Origin: Phytoactinopolyspora halotolerans
Lineage (GTDB): Bacteria; Actinomycetota; Actinomycetes; Jiangellales; Jiangellaceae
Reading direction: 5' to 3'
Length of the DNA: 64,000 bases
Assembly (NCBI RefSeq): GCF_010550675.1
Contig: NZ_JAAGOA010000008.1
Coordinates: forward strand, 1-64,000
This document shows, piece after piece, positions 24,788 to 33,559 of the stretch (positions are counted from its first letter, which is position 1; each line of letters begins with the position of its first letter). Under the pieces are notes generated by a model. That model did no database searches. It was not told where the DNA came from and saw only the letters and a program-made list of their open reading frames with translations. A program made the translations under genes and the position numbers.

Positions 24788-25516
24788 TCACGGGGGATGG
24801 TCTCGCTCATCACGCAGCGGCTTTGCCCTGGGCCTCAGCGCGGTGACCAGTGCATCTAGCCCATCGAACCGCCAGTCGAACGTATCGGAGCGTGCCGGCG
24901 GATCACCGACCGGTCGCCGCACGTAGGCGGTCCGCATGCCGTTCGCCTGCGCGCCCCGGAGGTCCCAGGCGTGGGCGGCCACCATGAGGACGCGCTCCGG
25001 CGCACACCCAGCGGTGTCGATGGCAAGCTGATACACCTCCGGTGCCGGCTTGTAGGCCTGGACGTCTTCAGCGGACAGCGCTTGATGCCAGCGCAGGCCG
25101 GCATGGGCGTTGAGCCGGAACAGGGCGGTGCGGCTGGCATTGGAGAGTCCTAGCACGGGGAAATGCCGCCCGAGCCGATCGAGACCCGCAACCGAGTCAT
25201 GCCATGCGGGCAAGCGTTGCCCCGCCGCGGCCAGCTTGGCGATGGCCGCGGGGTCGGCCAGCCCGGCATGGGCCGCCACCCGACGAGCGGCCTCTGCGTC
25301 GATGATCTCGGTGTTGGCGTATGGGCGGTCGCCTCGTGCGATGCGGTGCTGCTCGAGATCGCGATGTCTCTGCCACATGGCCAACAACTCATCGACCGAC
25401 GCATCGTCGAGCGTGGGCACCGCGTCACGAATCCCGGCCCGGAGTCCGCTGGGTTCGTCGACCAGCGTGCCGAGCACGTCGAGGACGACCGCCTCGATGC
25501 CGCGGACCTCGGCCAC
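24788..25516 (-). CDS. HAD-superfamily hydrolase, haloacid dehalogenase type II
   Basis: 242 aa. Nucleophile motif VVLDVLGTLVDE at residues ~8-19, motif II VLGLSNASRTALFRL, Lys in QAYKPAPEVYQ and motif IV VLMVAAHAWDLRGAQANGM, matching type II haloacid dehalogenases. Start GTG 25516 with GAGGGGAG upstream; the longer open frame crosses the divergent promoter. Divergent from the CGNR regulator, which probably controls it. In vivo substrate unknown; many relatives act on phosphate esters or 2-haloacids. Confidence 0.88.
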   Translation of the reverse strand: MAEVRGIEAVVLDVLGTLVDEPSGLRAGIRDAVPTLDDASVDELLAMWQRHRDLEQHRIARGDRPYANTEIIDAEAARRVAAHAGLADPAAIAKLAAAGQRLPAWHDSVAGLDRLGRHFPVLGLSNASRTALFRLNAHAGLRWHQALSAEDVQAYKPAPEVYQLAIDTAGCAPERVLMVAAHAWDLRGAQANGMRTAYVRRPVGDPPARSDTFDWRFDGLDALVTALRPRAKPLRDERDHPP

Positions 25517-25536
25517 ACCGTCTCCCCTCGTCGTAC

Positions 25537-25559
25537 CGTCACTAGTTAAACCGGTGACG
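25537..25559. promoter_or_regulatory. Short inverted repeat in the HAD/CGNR divergent promoter
   Basis: CGTCAC (25537-25542) and GTGACG (25554-25559) are inverted around an AT-rich 11-base spacer in the 51-bp gap between divergent starts. It is a candidate operator for the CGNR protein. Confidence 0.4.
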
Positions 25560-25567
25560 ATATTGTC

Positions 25568-26143
25568 ATGGCCGCCGTCACCGGTCAAGATGGTGACGTG
25601 GATTTTTCGTTCGTCAGCGGCAACCCCGCACTCGACCTGGCAGCGACCGTGGGGTCTCGCCGAGATAAGCCTGTCGATACCTTGCTCACACCGGCCGACC
25701 TCGAGCGGTGGGTGGCCGATTGCCATGAACTTCCCGACCACGTGACCGTCGACGCCCCCGCCCTCGGAACCACCGTGTCACTGCGAGAAGCGATCTACCA
25801 GCTCGCTCTCGATCGTGTGCTCGACCGGCCCTTCGATCCGGCCAGCGTGGAGATCGTCAACAACGCGGCCGCCGGACCAGCGCTGACGATCAGACTCAGC
25901 GATACGGGAGTACACATGTCAGGCGACATGACCGCGGTACTCTCGCACATCGCCCGAGCCGGAATCGCCGTGCTCGCCGACTCCCGGGCCTGCCTCAAGG
26001 AGTGCGGCCGCACCGGCTGCACCCGTATCTATCTCGACCGCTCCCGTGGCGCCCGGCGCACGTGGTGCGGAATGGAGGAGTGCGGCAATCGAGTCAAAGC
26101 CGCCGCTTATCGCGCGCGCAAACGAGCCTCGGCCGACGGATAG
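25568..26143 (+). CDS. CGNR zinc-finger (ABATE domain) regulator
   Basis: 191 aa. The N-terminal ABATE domain (FSFVSGNPALDLAATVGSR...) is followed by the zinc finger ACLKECGRTGCTRIYLDRS, RRTWCGMEECGNRVKAAAYR, which gives the family its name (C...CGNR). Members are presumed stress-linked DNA-binding regulators. No ribosome site is seen at the ATG, so leaderless translation is likely. Divergent from the HAD hydrolase. Confidence 0.88.
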   Translation: MAAVTGQDGDVDFSFVSGNPALDLAATVGSRRDKPVDTLLTPADLERWVADCHELPDHVTVDAPALGTTVSLREAIYQLALDRVLDRPFDPASVEIVNNAAAGPALTIRLSDTGVHMSGDMTAVLSHIARAGIAVLADSRACLKECGRTGCTRIYLDRSRGARRTWCGMEECGNRVKAAAYRARKRASADG

Positions 26144-26183
26144 AACGATCGACGAGTCGCGGGCTTCTGGCAGGCTGATCTTC

Positions 26184-26960
26184 ATGCCGGGAGCACTCAG
26201 TCAGGACGATGCACGGATTCGGTTGGAGTGGGGTCCGAGAGGCGCATCGGAGACGTCGGCCGGTGCCGGCTTCGCCGTCGTCGTCGACGTCCTCAGCTTC
26301 ACCACTACACTCAGCGTCGCCGTGGACCGAGGGATCGACGTCTTCCCCTACCGGTGGAAGGACAACGGCGCTATCGACTTCGCCCAGGCGCACTCGGCTA
26401 CGCTCGCCGTCGGACGATTGGAAGCGCAACGCCAGCCGGGGTACTCAGCAGTCAGTCTGTCTCCGTTCTCGGTGAGGGAAGCCGACGGTCTCGGCCGTTT
26501 GGTGCTTCCCTCGCCGAACGGATCAACGATCTGCTCCGAGCTGGCAGACACTGGCGCCACGGTGCTCGGCGCCTGCCTGCGCAATCGTTCTGCCGTGGCG
26601 CGATGGCTGGCCGCACAGCTCGACTCGCCTTCCAGTACCGCCATCACGGTAGTCGCGGCGGGTGAACGGTGGCCCGGCGACGGGTCGCTTCGACCGGCGG
26701 TCGAGGACATGTGGGGTGCTGGCGCAGTCGTCGCCGCTCTTGAGGATCTCGGCGCCGGACCCTTAAGCCCGGAGGCAGCAACGGCCGCGGGCGCATTCCG
26801 CGCTGTCCAACCCTCACTCTCAGCGGTGCTGGCCCGATGCAGCAGCGGCCGCGAACTCAGTGAGGCCGGTTTCAGCGACGACGTCCGCATCGCGTCCGAA
26901 TTGGACGCGAGCATCTGCGTGCCCGTCCTGCGCGGCAGCCGTTTCGTCAATGCCGCCTGA
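26184..26960 (+). CDS. 2-phosphosulfolactate phosphatase (ComB) family protein
   Basis: 258 aa. ComB removes phosphate from 2-phosphosulfolactate in coenzyme M/sulfolactate biosynthesis, but bacterial homologues are widespread outside that pathway. Family segments visible: AVVVDVLSFTTTLSVAVDRG, LVLPSPNGSTIC, VVAAGERWPGDGSLRPAVED and GAGAVVAAL. It lies 40 bp after the CGNR gene. No other sulfolactate gene is in the window, so the physiological role is open. Confidence 0.87.
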   Translation: MPGALSQDDARIRLEWGPRGASETSAGAGFAVVVDVLSFTTTLSVAVDRGIDVFPYRWKDNGAIDFAQAHSATLAVGRLEAQRQPGYSAVSLSPFSVREADGLGRLVLPSPNGSTICSELADTGATVLGACLRNRSAVARWLAAQLDSPSSTAITVVAAGERWPGDGSLRPAVEDMWGAGAVVAALEDLGAGPLSPEAATAAGAFRAVQPSLSAVLARCSSGRELSEAGFSDDVRIASELDASICVPVLRGSRFVNAA

Positions 26961-26995
26961 GCCGACCAGTCAGGCTGAATCCTCGGTGACGTGCG

Positions 26996-27469
26996 TCATT
27001 CGACGTCAACCGGTTCGCCGCCGGTGAGCCGCAGAAGCTCGTCGTACGTGGTGGAGAAGACCGTGTGCGGATGACCGGCCGCCGCCCAGACCACGTCGTA
27101 TTTGTCGAGCCAGCGGTCGACGAAGGTGCGCAGCCGGGTGGGGTGACCCACCGGCGCGACGCCGCCGATGGCCTGCCCGGTATGGCTACGCACGAAGTCC
27201 GGCTGAGCGCGACGCAGGGCGGCGAGACCGTGCTCAGCGGCCACCTTATCGGTGTCGACCCGATGTGCGCCGGACGTCAGGATCAGGACCGGCTCGCCGC
27301 CTGAATCGAAGATCAAGCTGTTGGCGATCGCGCCGACCTCGCAGCCGAGAGCGGCTGCGGCATCGGCGGCCGTGCGGGCCGCGTCGGGAAGAACCCTGAT
27401 CTCGCCAGCAGCCCCGCCGTCCACGAGCGCGGCCCGAACCCGGGCAACGGTGGGATTGTCGTCAACCAT
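26996..27469 (-). CDS. YbaK/EbsC-type aminoacyl-tRNA editing domain protein
   Basis: 157 aa stand-alone YbaK-fold protein. Key parts: EIRVLPDAARTAADAAAALGCEVGAIANSL, SGAHRVDTDKVAAEHG, DFVRSHTGQAIGGVAPVGHP (the GGVxPxGH signature), and a terminal VWAAAGHPHTVFSTTYDELL. Family members hydrolyse misacylated tRNA (Cys- or Ala-tRNAPro). Start ATG 27469, where homology begins; it is convergent with the ComB-like gene. Confidence 0.9.
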   Translation of the reverse strand: MVDDNPTVARVRAALVDGGAAGEIRVLPDAARTAADAAAALGCEVGAIANSLIFDSGGEPVLILTSGAHRVDTDKVAAEHGLAALRRAQPDFVRSHTGQAIGGVAPVGHPTRLRTFVDRWLDKYDVVWAAAGHPHTVFSTTYDELLRLTGGEPVDVE

Positions 27470-27641
27470 GTCACAACACTCTAGAGGCCCGTCTCGTGCC
27501 GGACCGCTCCACGCGCACGTGTGCCCGGACCACCAAGCGGTGTCGCGGTTCCGCGACATCCGCACATGTCATGGAACCGCGACTTCGGACGTCTACCAAG
27601 GCCGGATCCGGTGACGAAAGTCGACGGTATCGTCAGCGAAC

Positions 27642-28046
27642 GTGTCGTTCCTTCATCTGGTCACCATCGTCGTGGACGAATATGACCCGGCCATCGAGTT
27701 CTTCGTCGACGTTCTCGGGTTCGATCTGGTCGAGGATTCGCCGTCCCTGACCAACGACGGGCGGCCGAAACGCTGGGTCGTCGTACGGCCGCCGGGCGGG
27801 CAGACCGGCATCCTCCTCGCACAGGCGGACGGCCCTGCTCAGGCCGCTGCCGTCGGGAACCAGGCCGCCGGGCGGGTAGCGTTCTTTCTCCGGGTCGATG
27901 ACTTCGACCACGCATACGAACGGATGGTGGCGGCCGGTGTCGAGTTCGTGACCGAACCCCGGACCGAACCGTACGGACGTGTCGTCGTGTTCCTCGACGT
28001 CGCCGGCAACCGTTGGGACCTCCTCGGCCCCGCCGGTTCTGGGTAG
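27642..28046 (+). CDS. VOC-family protein
   Basis: 134 aa. FLHLVTIVVDEYDPAIEFFVDVLGF and VAFFLRVDDFDHAYERMVAAGVEF mark the two halves; it ends VVVFLDVAGNRWDLLG. The GTG start has no ribosome site. Convergent with the MFS gene, from which it is separated by a strong hairpin. Substrate unknown. Confidence 0.87.
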   Translation: MSFLHLVTIVVDEYDPAIEFFVDVLGFDLVEDSPSLTNDGRPKRWVVVRPPGGQTGILLAQADGPAQAAAVGNQAAGRVAFFLRVDDFDHAYERMVAAGVEFVTEPRTEPYGRVVVFLDVAGNRWDLLGPAGSG

Positions 28047-28055
28047 CCAAGAGGA

Positions 28056-28130
28056 CCGGCCTTCCTGGCCCTGCATTGTGCATGGGCAGCCTGTCGGCAG
28101 GCCACGCGCAACAAGGGGCCAGGAGGCCGG
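28056..28130. terminator. Bidirectional terminator-like stem between convergent genes
   Basis: CCGGCCTTCCTGGCCC (28056-28071) pairs with 28116-28130 except for a single-base bulge; the 44-base loop holds two small hairpins. Placed exactly between the ends of the VOC and MFS genes. Confidence 0.55.
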
Positions 28131-28142
28131 GCGGTGGGCGGT

Positions 28143-29543
28143 TCAGTGGACGCGTCCCGGGCGCCCGGGAGTCAGCAGGGCGGCGACGACGGCCGACAAT
28201 CCGGCAGCGACGGCGGCCACCACGAAGCCGTCGGTGAATCCGCTCAGCGTGTCCCCCACCAGGCTGGCCGCCGCAACGCTCGACATGACGGCCGCCCCGA
28301 TCGAGGCGCCGAACTCGTGGAACGTGCTGACGATCCCGGAAGCGACGCCGGCTTCGTGCGGAGCCACCTGGCCGAGTGCCGTGGCCGACGCCACCACGAA
28401 CATGGCGCCGGTCCCCGCGGCCGCGACCGCCACGCTCACGACGACCACCACCGGGCGCATCGACACGGCCGGCGCGGACATACCGACGGCGGCGATGGCC
28501 AGGCCCGCCACACCGAGCGGGCGGGCGCCCCACCGGCCGATAACGCGGCCTGTGGCATTCGCCCCGATCATCGTCGCCAGCGCCACCGGCAGGAACAGCA
28601 GACCGGTGTGCAGGGCACCGTACCCGCGCGCATGCTGGAAGTAGAACGTGCCGAGGAAGAACACGGCGATCATCAGCGCTGTCGCCATCAGGATGAGGAA
28701 CGTACCGGTTGCCACCGGGCGCCGAGCCAGCAGCATGACGTCCATCAGCGGGGACCGTGCCCTGCGCTGCCACACCACGAACAGTGCGTAGCCCACAGCC
28801 GCCAGCAGCAGAAGCAATCCCGTGGTGGCCGTCAGCCAGCCATGATCCCCGGCGCTGATCAGCGCGTAGATCACGGCACCGGACGATGCGGTGACCAGGG
28901 CCGCTCCGAGCACGTCCACGCGCGCACGCGGCACGGCGCCGCCCTGGCGCGGCAGCATGACAGCCAGCGCGACGACGATCGCCAGCCCGATCGGCACGTT
29001 GACGTAGAACACCCACGGCCAGCCCGGGCCGGCCGTCAACAACCCTCCGAGGAGCACACCTAGCGCGGCGCCACCGCCGCCGAGCGCCGACCACACGCCG
29101 AGGGCCCGGTTCCGTTCATCGCCGTCGAACAGCGTCACCACAAGCGACAACGCCGACGGCGACAGCAGCGCCGCCCCCACGCCCTGGGCGACGCGGCCGC
29201 TCAACAAGATCGCTCCGGTATCGGCGAGGCCAGTGACCAGTGACGCCGCTGTGAGCACCAAGAGGCCGGCCAGCACGACGCGCTTGGCACCGAGCAGGTC
29301 TGCTATCCGTCCTCCCAGGAGCATCAGTCCGCCGAACGTCAGCGTGTAAGCGCTGACCGTCCACGTCAGCGCCTCGCGTCCCATTCCCAGGTCGGTCTCG
29401 ATGTGCGGCAGAGCGATAGCGACGACGGTGACATCCAGGATGAGCATCAGCTGCGCCACCCCCAGAAACCCTAGGATGCGCCATCGCCACGGATGCGGCG
29501 TCCTCTCCTGAACTGCTGATTCGCGGATCTCGCTCGATGTCAT
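28143..29543 (-). CDS. MFS drug-efflux transporter (DHA2, 14-TM type)
   Basis: 466 aa inner-membrane proton antiporter. N-terminal TM1 LMLILDVTVVAIALPHIETDLG, the loop 2-3 motif LLGGRIADLLGAKRVVLAG, motif C-like GAALGVLLGGLLTAGPGWPWVFYVNVPIG, and about 14 hydrophobic helices. Divergent from a TetR gene with two operator palindromes between them, so it is very likely repressed by that TetR and induced by a toxic compound. Substrate unknown. Confidence 0.92.
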   Translation of the reverse strand: MTSSEIRESAVQERTPHPWRWRILGFLGVAQLMLILDVTVVAIALPHIETDLGMGREALTWTVSAYTLTFGGLMLLGGRIADLLGAKRVVLAGLLVLTAASLVTGLADTGAILLSGRVAQGVGAALLSPSALSLVVTLFDGDERNRALGVWSALGGGGAALGVLLGGLLTAGPGWPWVFYVNVPIGLAIVVALAVMLPRQGGAVPRARVDVLGAALVTASSGAVIYALISAGDHGWLTATTGLLLLLAAVGYALFVVWQRRARSPLMDVMLLARRPVATGTFLILMATALMIAVFFLGTFYFQHARGYGALHTGLLFLPVALATMIGANATGRVIGRWGARPLGVAGLAIAAVGMSAPAVSMRPVVVVVSVAVAAAGTGAMFVVASATALGQVAPHEAGVASGIVSTFHEFGASIGAAVMSSVAAASLVGDTLSGFTDGFVVAAVAAGLSAVVAALLTPGRPGRVH

Positions 29544-29559
29544 GGTCAGCCTCCCCAGC

Positions 29560-29623
29560 TAACTCGTATGTATGAATACGAGTTAGAACCCAGGGCCTAA
29601 CTCGTACATTCCCATACGAGTAA
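29560..29623. promoter_or_regulatory. Two TetR operators between MFS and TetR genes
   Basis: Site 1: TAACTCGTAT (29560-29569) perfectly inverted at 29576-29585, 6-base spacer. Site 2: TAACTCGTA (29598-29606) and TACGAGTAA (29615-29623), one mismatch, 8-base spacer. One site lies before each divergent start. Confidence 0.85.
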
Positions 29624-29633
29624 ACTTTTCTTC

Positions 29634-30242
29634 ATGTCCGCCGACACCGCCCGTCCCCGCCGCCGCGCCGATGCCGAGCGCAGCATCGCGCGCATCGTGA
29701 CCGCAGCCCGCGCGACTCTCAGCACGGACCCACACGCGACCGTCGACGACATCGTGAAGGCCGCCGGCGTGGGGCGGATGACGTTGTACGGGCATTTCCG
29801 CACCCGCCAGGAGCTGGTGGAGGCCGCACTCGCGGATGCGTTGCGAGCCGGCGAGGAGACGCTCGCGCACGTCGATCTCACCGGCGACGCACGCGACGCT
29901 CTGACCCGGCTACTGGAGTCGAGCTGGTCGCTGGTCGCGGAATCGGCGGCGCTGGTCGAGGCCGCGCAGGGCGTACTTCCCGCGGGGCGTATGCGCGAGC
30001 TGCACGCGGCGCCGGCCGAACGTCTCAACGAGCTCATCGAGCGGGGCCGACGTCAGGGCGTATTCCGGACCGACCTGCCGGTGTTCTGGCTGATCAATAC
30101 CGTCCACTATGTCCTCCACGGTGCCGCGGAGGAGATCCGTGCCGGACGTCTCGACAGCGCCGACGCCGGGCGGGTCATCGTCGCGACAGTGCAGGCCATC
30201 GTCGCCGTCCCGGTCGGCACCGGCGGCACAGCCTCGGCGTGA
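29634..30242 (+). CDS. TetR-family repressor of the divergent MFS pump
   Basis: 202 aa. Helix-turn-helix around residues 15-60: RIVTAARATLSTDPHATVDD, IVKAAGVGRMTLYGHF, RTRQELVEAAL. The C-terminal domain is helical with a hydrophobic pocket. The start ATG is 11 bases after operator site 2, so self-repression is expected. The paired gene gives the best functional clue: sensing of an exported toxin or drug. Confidence 0.9.
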   Translation: MSADTARPRRRADAERSIARIVTAARATLSTDPHATVDDIVKAAGVGRMTLYGHFRTRQELVEAALADALRAGEETLAHVDLTGDARDALTRLLESSWSLVAESAALVEAAQGVLPAGRMRELHAAPAERLNELIERGRRQGVFRTDLPVFWLINTVHYVLHGAAEEIRAGRLDSADAGRVIVATVQAIVAVPVGTGGTASA

Positions 30243-30272
30243 TCACCCGATCTGGCCCGCCGGCCGCGGATA

Positions 30273-31271
30273 TCAGTGGGATACGGTGACGACGATCTTG
30301 CCGATCTGCACGTTCGACTCCATGTAGCGGTGCGCTTCGACCATGTGCTCCAGCTCGAATGTGCGGTCCACCACCGGCCGGAGCGCGCCGGAGCGTAATC
30401 CGGACAACACGAAGGCCTCGGCCCGGCGCAACCGCTCGGGATCGCGGGCGGTCTCCAGCATGGTGTAGGTGCGCATGTTCAGCGGCGGCATGCCGAGGTC
30501 GATCGCCGGGTACGGGGTCGGCTCACCACTCAGCGCGCCGTAGATCAGGAGCAGGCCGCCGTCGGCGACCACCGACGCCAGATCCCGCACGCCCGACCCG
30601 GCGACGGCGTCGAAGACGAACTCCGCGCCCCGGCCGCCGGTCACGGCACGCACCCGTTCCGCCACATCCTCCGACTCGGTCACGATCACCGCCGCCGCGC
30701 CTTCCTTGCGCAGGGTTTCCCTCTTGTCGGCCGTGCGGGTGACGGCGATCGGCGTGGCGCCGACGCGATTCGCCACCTGGATCGCGGCTAGGCCCACGCT
30801 GCTGGATGCGGCGTTCAACACCACCGTGTCGCCCGGCTTCATCCCTCCGACCTCGACCAGCGCGCCGTAGGCCGTCACGTACGGCATCCATACCGCCGCG
30901 CCCTCGACCGGACCCAGCTCATCCGGGCGACGGATCAGCGCCGCCGCGGGTACCACCGTCCGCTCGGCGTAGACCCCGTAGTCGTTCTGGGAGAACGCGG
31001 GCACGGTGCTGACCGGCTGGCCCACCCGGACTCCGGTGACCCCGTCGCCGACCGCCTCGACGACACCTGAGGCCTCGTTGCCCAGTGTCGCGGGGAACCG
31101 TCGTACCGGCTCAATGTAACGGCCGGTACGGAAGAGCACCTCGGCCCGGTTCAGGCCGATCGCGTCCACCCGGATCAGCACCTCGCCAGGGCCGGGCTCG
31201 GCGACGTGGTGCTCCTCCAGCCGCATCACCTCGGGGTCACCGAGCTCATGGAAGAACACCGTCCTGGACAT
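30273..31271 (-). CDS. Zinc-type alcohol dehydrogenase-like/NADPH:quinone oxidoreductase (MDR)
   Basis: 332 aa medium-chain reductase without the structural zinc loop. PGEVLIRVDAIGLNRAEVLFR and FPATLGNEASGVVEAVGDGV form the catalytic domain. The cofactor fold has GDTVVLNAASSSVGLAAIQV near 146-165, and the AVTRTADKRETL region suggests NADPH preference. ATG 31271 with AAAGGGTGG upstream is chosen; homology ends there. Divergent from an ArsR-type gene with a palindrome between them. Confidence 0.9.
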   Translation of the reverse strand: MSRTVFFHELGDPEVMRLEEHHVAEPGPGEVLIRVDAIGLNRAEVLFRTGRYIEPVRRFPATLGNEASGVVEAVGDGVTGVRVGQPVSTVPAFSQNDYGVYAERTVVPAAALIRRPDELGPVEGAAVWMPYVTAYGALVEVGGMKPGDTVVLNAASSSVGLAAIQVANRVGATPIAVTRTADKRETLRKEGAAAVIVTESEDVAERVRAVTGGRGAEFVFDAVAGSGVRDLASVVADGGLLLIYGALSGEPTPYPAIDLGMPPLNMRTYTMLETARDPERLRRAEAFVLSGLRSGALRPVVDRTFELEHMVEAHRYMESNVQIGKIVVTVSH

Positions 31272-31313
31272 GGCACCACCCTTTCGCTGCGGCCGAGGCT
31301 CATTGAAGACGAA

Positions 31314-31350
31314 AGTACGATGAGTGTCAAACTTTGATAGCCGTCGTACT
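31314..31350. promoter_or_regulatory. Nested operator in the MDR/ArsR divergent promoter
   Basis: AGTACGA (31314-31320) is inverted at 31344-31350, and inside it TCAAACTTTGA (31327-31337) is itself palindromic. Between divergent starts at 31271 and 31359; likely bound by the ArsR protein. Confidence 0.65.
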
Positions 31351-31358
31351 ATTGAGCC

Positions 31359-31697
31359 ATGGACACGGATCGAGTCCCGGAGCATCCCGACGTCAGGAGC
31401 GTCACGGTCCAGCAGGTGCTCGAGGCTTTGGTCGACCCGGTACGACGGAGCATCATCACCCAGCTCTCGGGCTCCCCGGCCGATATCGCGTGCGGTGCGT
31501 TCGATCTTTCGGTGAGCAAGTCCACCGCCACTCACCATTTCCGGGTCCTGCGCGAGGCCGGGCTCATCCGGCAGTACTACGTCGGCACGTCCCGGATGAA
31601 TTCGCTGCGCCGCGACGAGTTCGACGACCGCTTCCCGGGCCTGCTCGACGCCGTCGTCAGTGCCGACCACGCGACGCCCGCCCAGCACCGTCCCTGA
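31359..31697 (+). CDS. ArsR-family transcriptional regulator
   Basis: 112 aa. The winged helix is VLEALVDPVRRSIITQLSG, DLSVSKSTATHHFRVLREAG, LIRQYYVGTSRMNSLRRDEF. I see no CxC metal-binding motif in the DNA-recognition helix, so it is probably a redox/ligand-responsive or simple repressor of the divergent oxidoreductase. It starts 9 bases after the operator half-site. Confidence 0.88.
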   Translation: MDTDRVPEHPDVRSVTVQQVLEALVDPVRRSIITQLSGSPADIACGAFDLSVSKSTATHHFRVLREAGLIRQYYVGTSRMNSLRRDEFDDRFPGLLDAVVSADHATPAQHRP

Positions 31698-31752
31698 GCT
31701 TCACCTGGAGAAATGATGTGACACCCGGGACACAAACCACCAGGATCGGCTT

Positions 31753-33513
31753 GTGACCAACCACGAGGTGCCGCCGCTGCTCGGTCAGATCGCCCACGCC
31801 GTCTCCGGGGCGATCGACCGTGCCCGCCCCGAGCTCGCGGGAGCGGCTCCCGTCGTACGCCGGTCCGAGCATGCCGACTTCCAGTCCAACGCAGCCCTCG
31901 CCCTGGCCAAGCGCGCACGCACCGCGCCACGAGGGCTGGCCGCGGAGCTGATCGCGCACCTCGGTGACTCCGCCATCGGCGCGGCGGAACTGTCCGGGCC
32001 GGGTTTTCTCAACCTCACCGTTCCCGACGAGGCGATCTGGCGGCAGGTGTCCTCCCGGCTGAACGACGCGCGTCTGGGTGTCGGCGTCCCGAACGCGGGG
32101 CAGCGGACGGTCATCGACTACTCCGGGCCGAACATCGCCAAGGAGATGCACGTCGGGCACTTGCGTACGACGATCATCGGCGACAGCCTCGCTCGCGTGC
32201 TCGAGTTCCTCGGGGCGGAGGTGGTCCGGCAGAACCACCTCGGCGATTGGGGCACCCAGTTCGGGATGCTCATCCAATACCTCGGCGAGCACCCCGAACT
32301 CACCTGGCACCACGGCGAGGTGACCGGCCGTTCGACGTCGGCCGTCTCCGTCTTGGACGCGGTGTACAAGGCCGCCCGCCGGCAGTTCGACGCCGACCCG
32401 GATTTCGCCGATCGTTCTCGGGCGCGCGTCGTCGCCTTGCAGTCCGGCGACGCCGCGACGCTCGCCATGTGGCGGGAGATCGTCGCCGAGTCGGAGAAGG
32501 CCTTCCGCGATATCTATGACCGTTTGGATGTGCTCATCACCCCGGAGGACTCCGTCGGCGAGTCGTTCTACAACCACCTGCTCGACGGCACCGTCACCGA
32601 ACTCGTCGACGCCGGGATCGCCGTCGAGAGCGAGGGCGCGCTGGTGATCTTCTCCGAGGAGGTCACCGGGCCGGACGGCGAGCCGGTTCCGCTCATGGTG
32701 CGCAAGCGCGACGGCGGCTACGGCTACGACACCACCGACCTCGCCGCCGTCCGGTACCGGACCGGAGAGCTCAACGCTGAGCGCCTGCTCTATGTCACCG
32801 ACTCCCGTCAGGCGCTGCACTTCCGGTTGATCTTCGAGGCCGCCCGCCGCGCCGGATGGCTCACCGACGACGTTCCAGCTGAGCACGTCGCCTTCGGCAC
32901 CGTACGCGGCCCCGACGGCCGACCGTTCAAGACCCGTGAGGGCGGCACCGTACGGCTGATGGCTCTTCTCGACGACGCGGTGACCCGGGCCCGCGCGGTG
33001 GTGGCCGAGAAGGACCCTGATCTGGACCCGGCAGAGCTCACACGGATCGCCGAGGTGGCCGGCGTCGGCGCGGTCAAGTACGCCGACCTGTCGACGTCGC
33101 GGGTCAAGGACTACCTCCTCGACGTCGACCGGATGGTGTCCTTCACCGGCAACACCGGTGTCTACCTGCAGTATGCGCACACCCGCATCCGGTCGATCCT
33201 GCGCAAGGCCGGCAACGCCGAGGTCTCCGTGGACCCGAGAGTCCGGCTCGAACCGGCCGAACGGGCGCTCACGCTCGGACTCGACGACTACGGCACGACG
33301 CTGGCCGAGGTCAGCGACACGCTGGAGCCGCATCACCTGTGTGCTTATCTCTATGCCCTGGCTCGCGACTTCACCACCTTCTACGAGACGTGCCCAGTGC
33401 TGACCGCCGACGAGCCGGTCCGTCGCAATAGGCTCGCGCTATGCCGGCTCACCGCCCGCACCCTGGAGCACGGACTCGGGCTGCTGGGCATCACCGCCCC
33501 GGAACGGATGTGA
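31753..33513 (+). CDS. argS: Arginyl-tRNA synthetase
   Basis: 586 aa class I synthetase charging tRNAArg. The catalytic signature is NIAKEMHVGHLRTTIIGD (HIGH as HVGH) near residues 129-146. A KMSKS-like FKTREGGTVRL lies near 390-400. The N-terminal additive domain and the C-terminal anticodon domain ending HGLGLLGITAPERM are complete. It is of the E. coli/Streptomyces subtype rather than the TGPLHVGHGR type. GTG start. It stands alone among regulators and pumps, not beside lysA or other translation genes; whether it is the only copy cannot be told. Confidence 0.93.
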   Translation: MTNHEVPPLLGQIAHAVSGAIDRARPELAGAAPVVRRSEHADFQSNAALALAKRARTAPRGLAAELIAHLGDSAIGAAELSGPGFLNLTVPDEAIWRQVSSRLNDARLGVGVPNAGQRTVIDYSGPNIAKEMHVGHLRTTIIGDSLARVLEFLGAEVVRQNHLGDWGTQFGMLIQYLGEHPELTWHHGEVTGRSTSAVSVLDAVYKAARRQFDADPDFADRSRARVVALQSGDAATLAMWREIVAESEKAFRDIYDRLDVLITPEDSVGESFYNHLLDGTVTELVDAGIAVESEGALVIFSEEVTGPDGEPVPLMVRKRDGGYGYDTTDLAAVRYRTGELNAERLLYVTDSRQALHFRLIFEAARRAGWLTDDVPAEHVAFGTVRGPDGRPFKTREGGTVRLMALLDDAVTRARAVVAEKDPDLDPAELTRIAEVAGVGAVKYADLSTSRVKDYLLDVDRMVSFTGNTGVYLQYAHTRIRSILRKAGNAEVSVDPRVRLEPAERALTLGLDDYGTTLAEVSDTLEPHHLCAYLYALARDFTTFYETCPVLTADEPVRRNRLALCRLTARTLEHGLGLLGITAPERM

Positions 33514-33559
33514 GAATCACGATGAGAGGCCGCCGCACCCATGGCTGAACCACTTGACC

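Noticed and set aside
31753-33513. argS as a duplicated, resistance-type synthetase
   Set aside because: The sequence is an ordinary E. coli/Streptomyces-type ArgS; an accessory role cannot be inferred from location alone.
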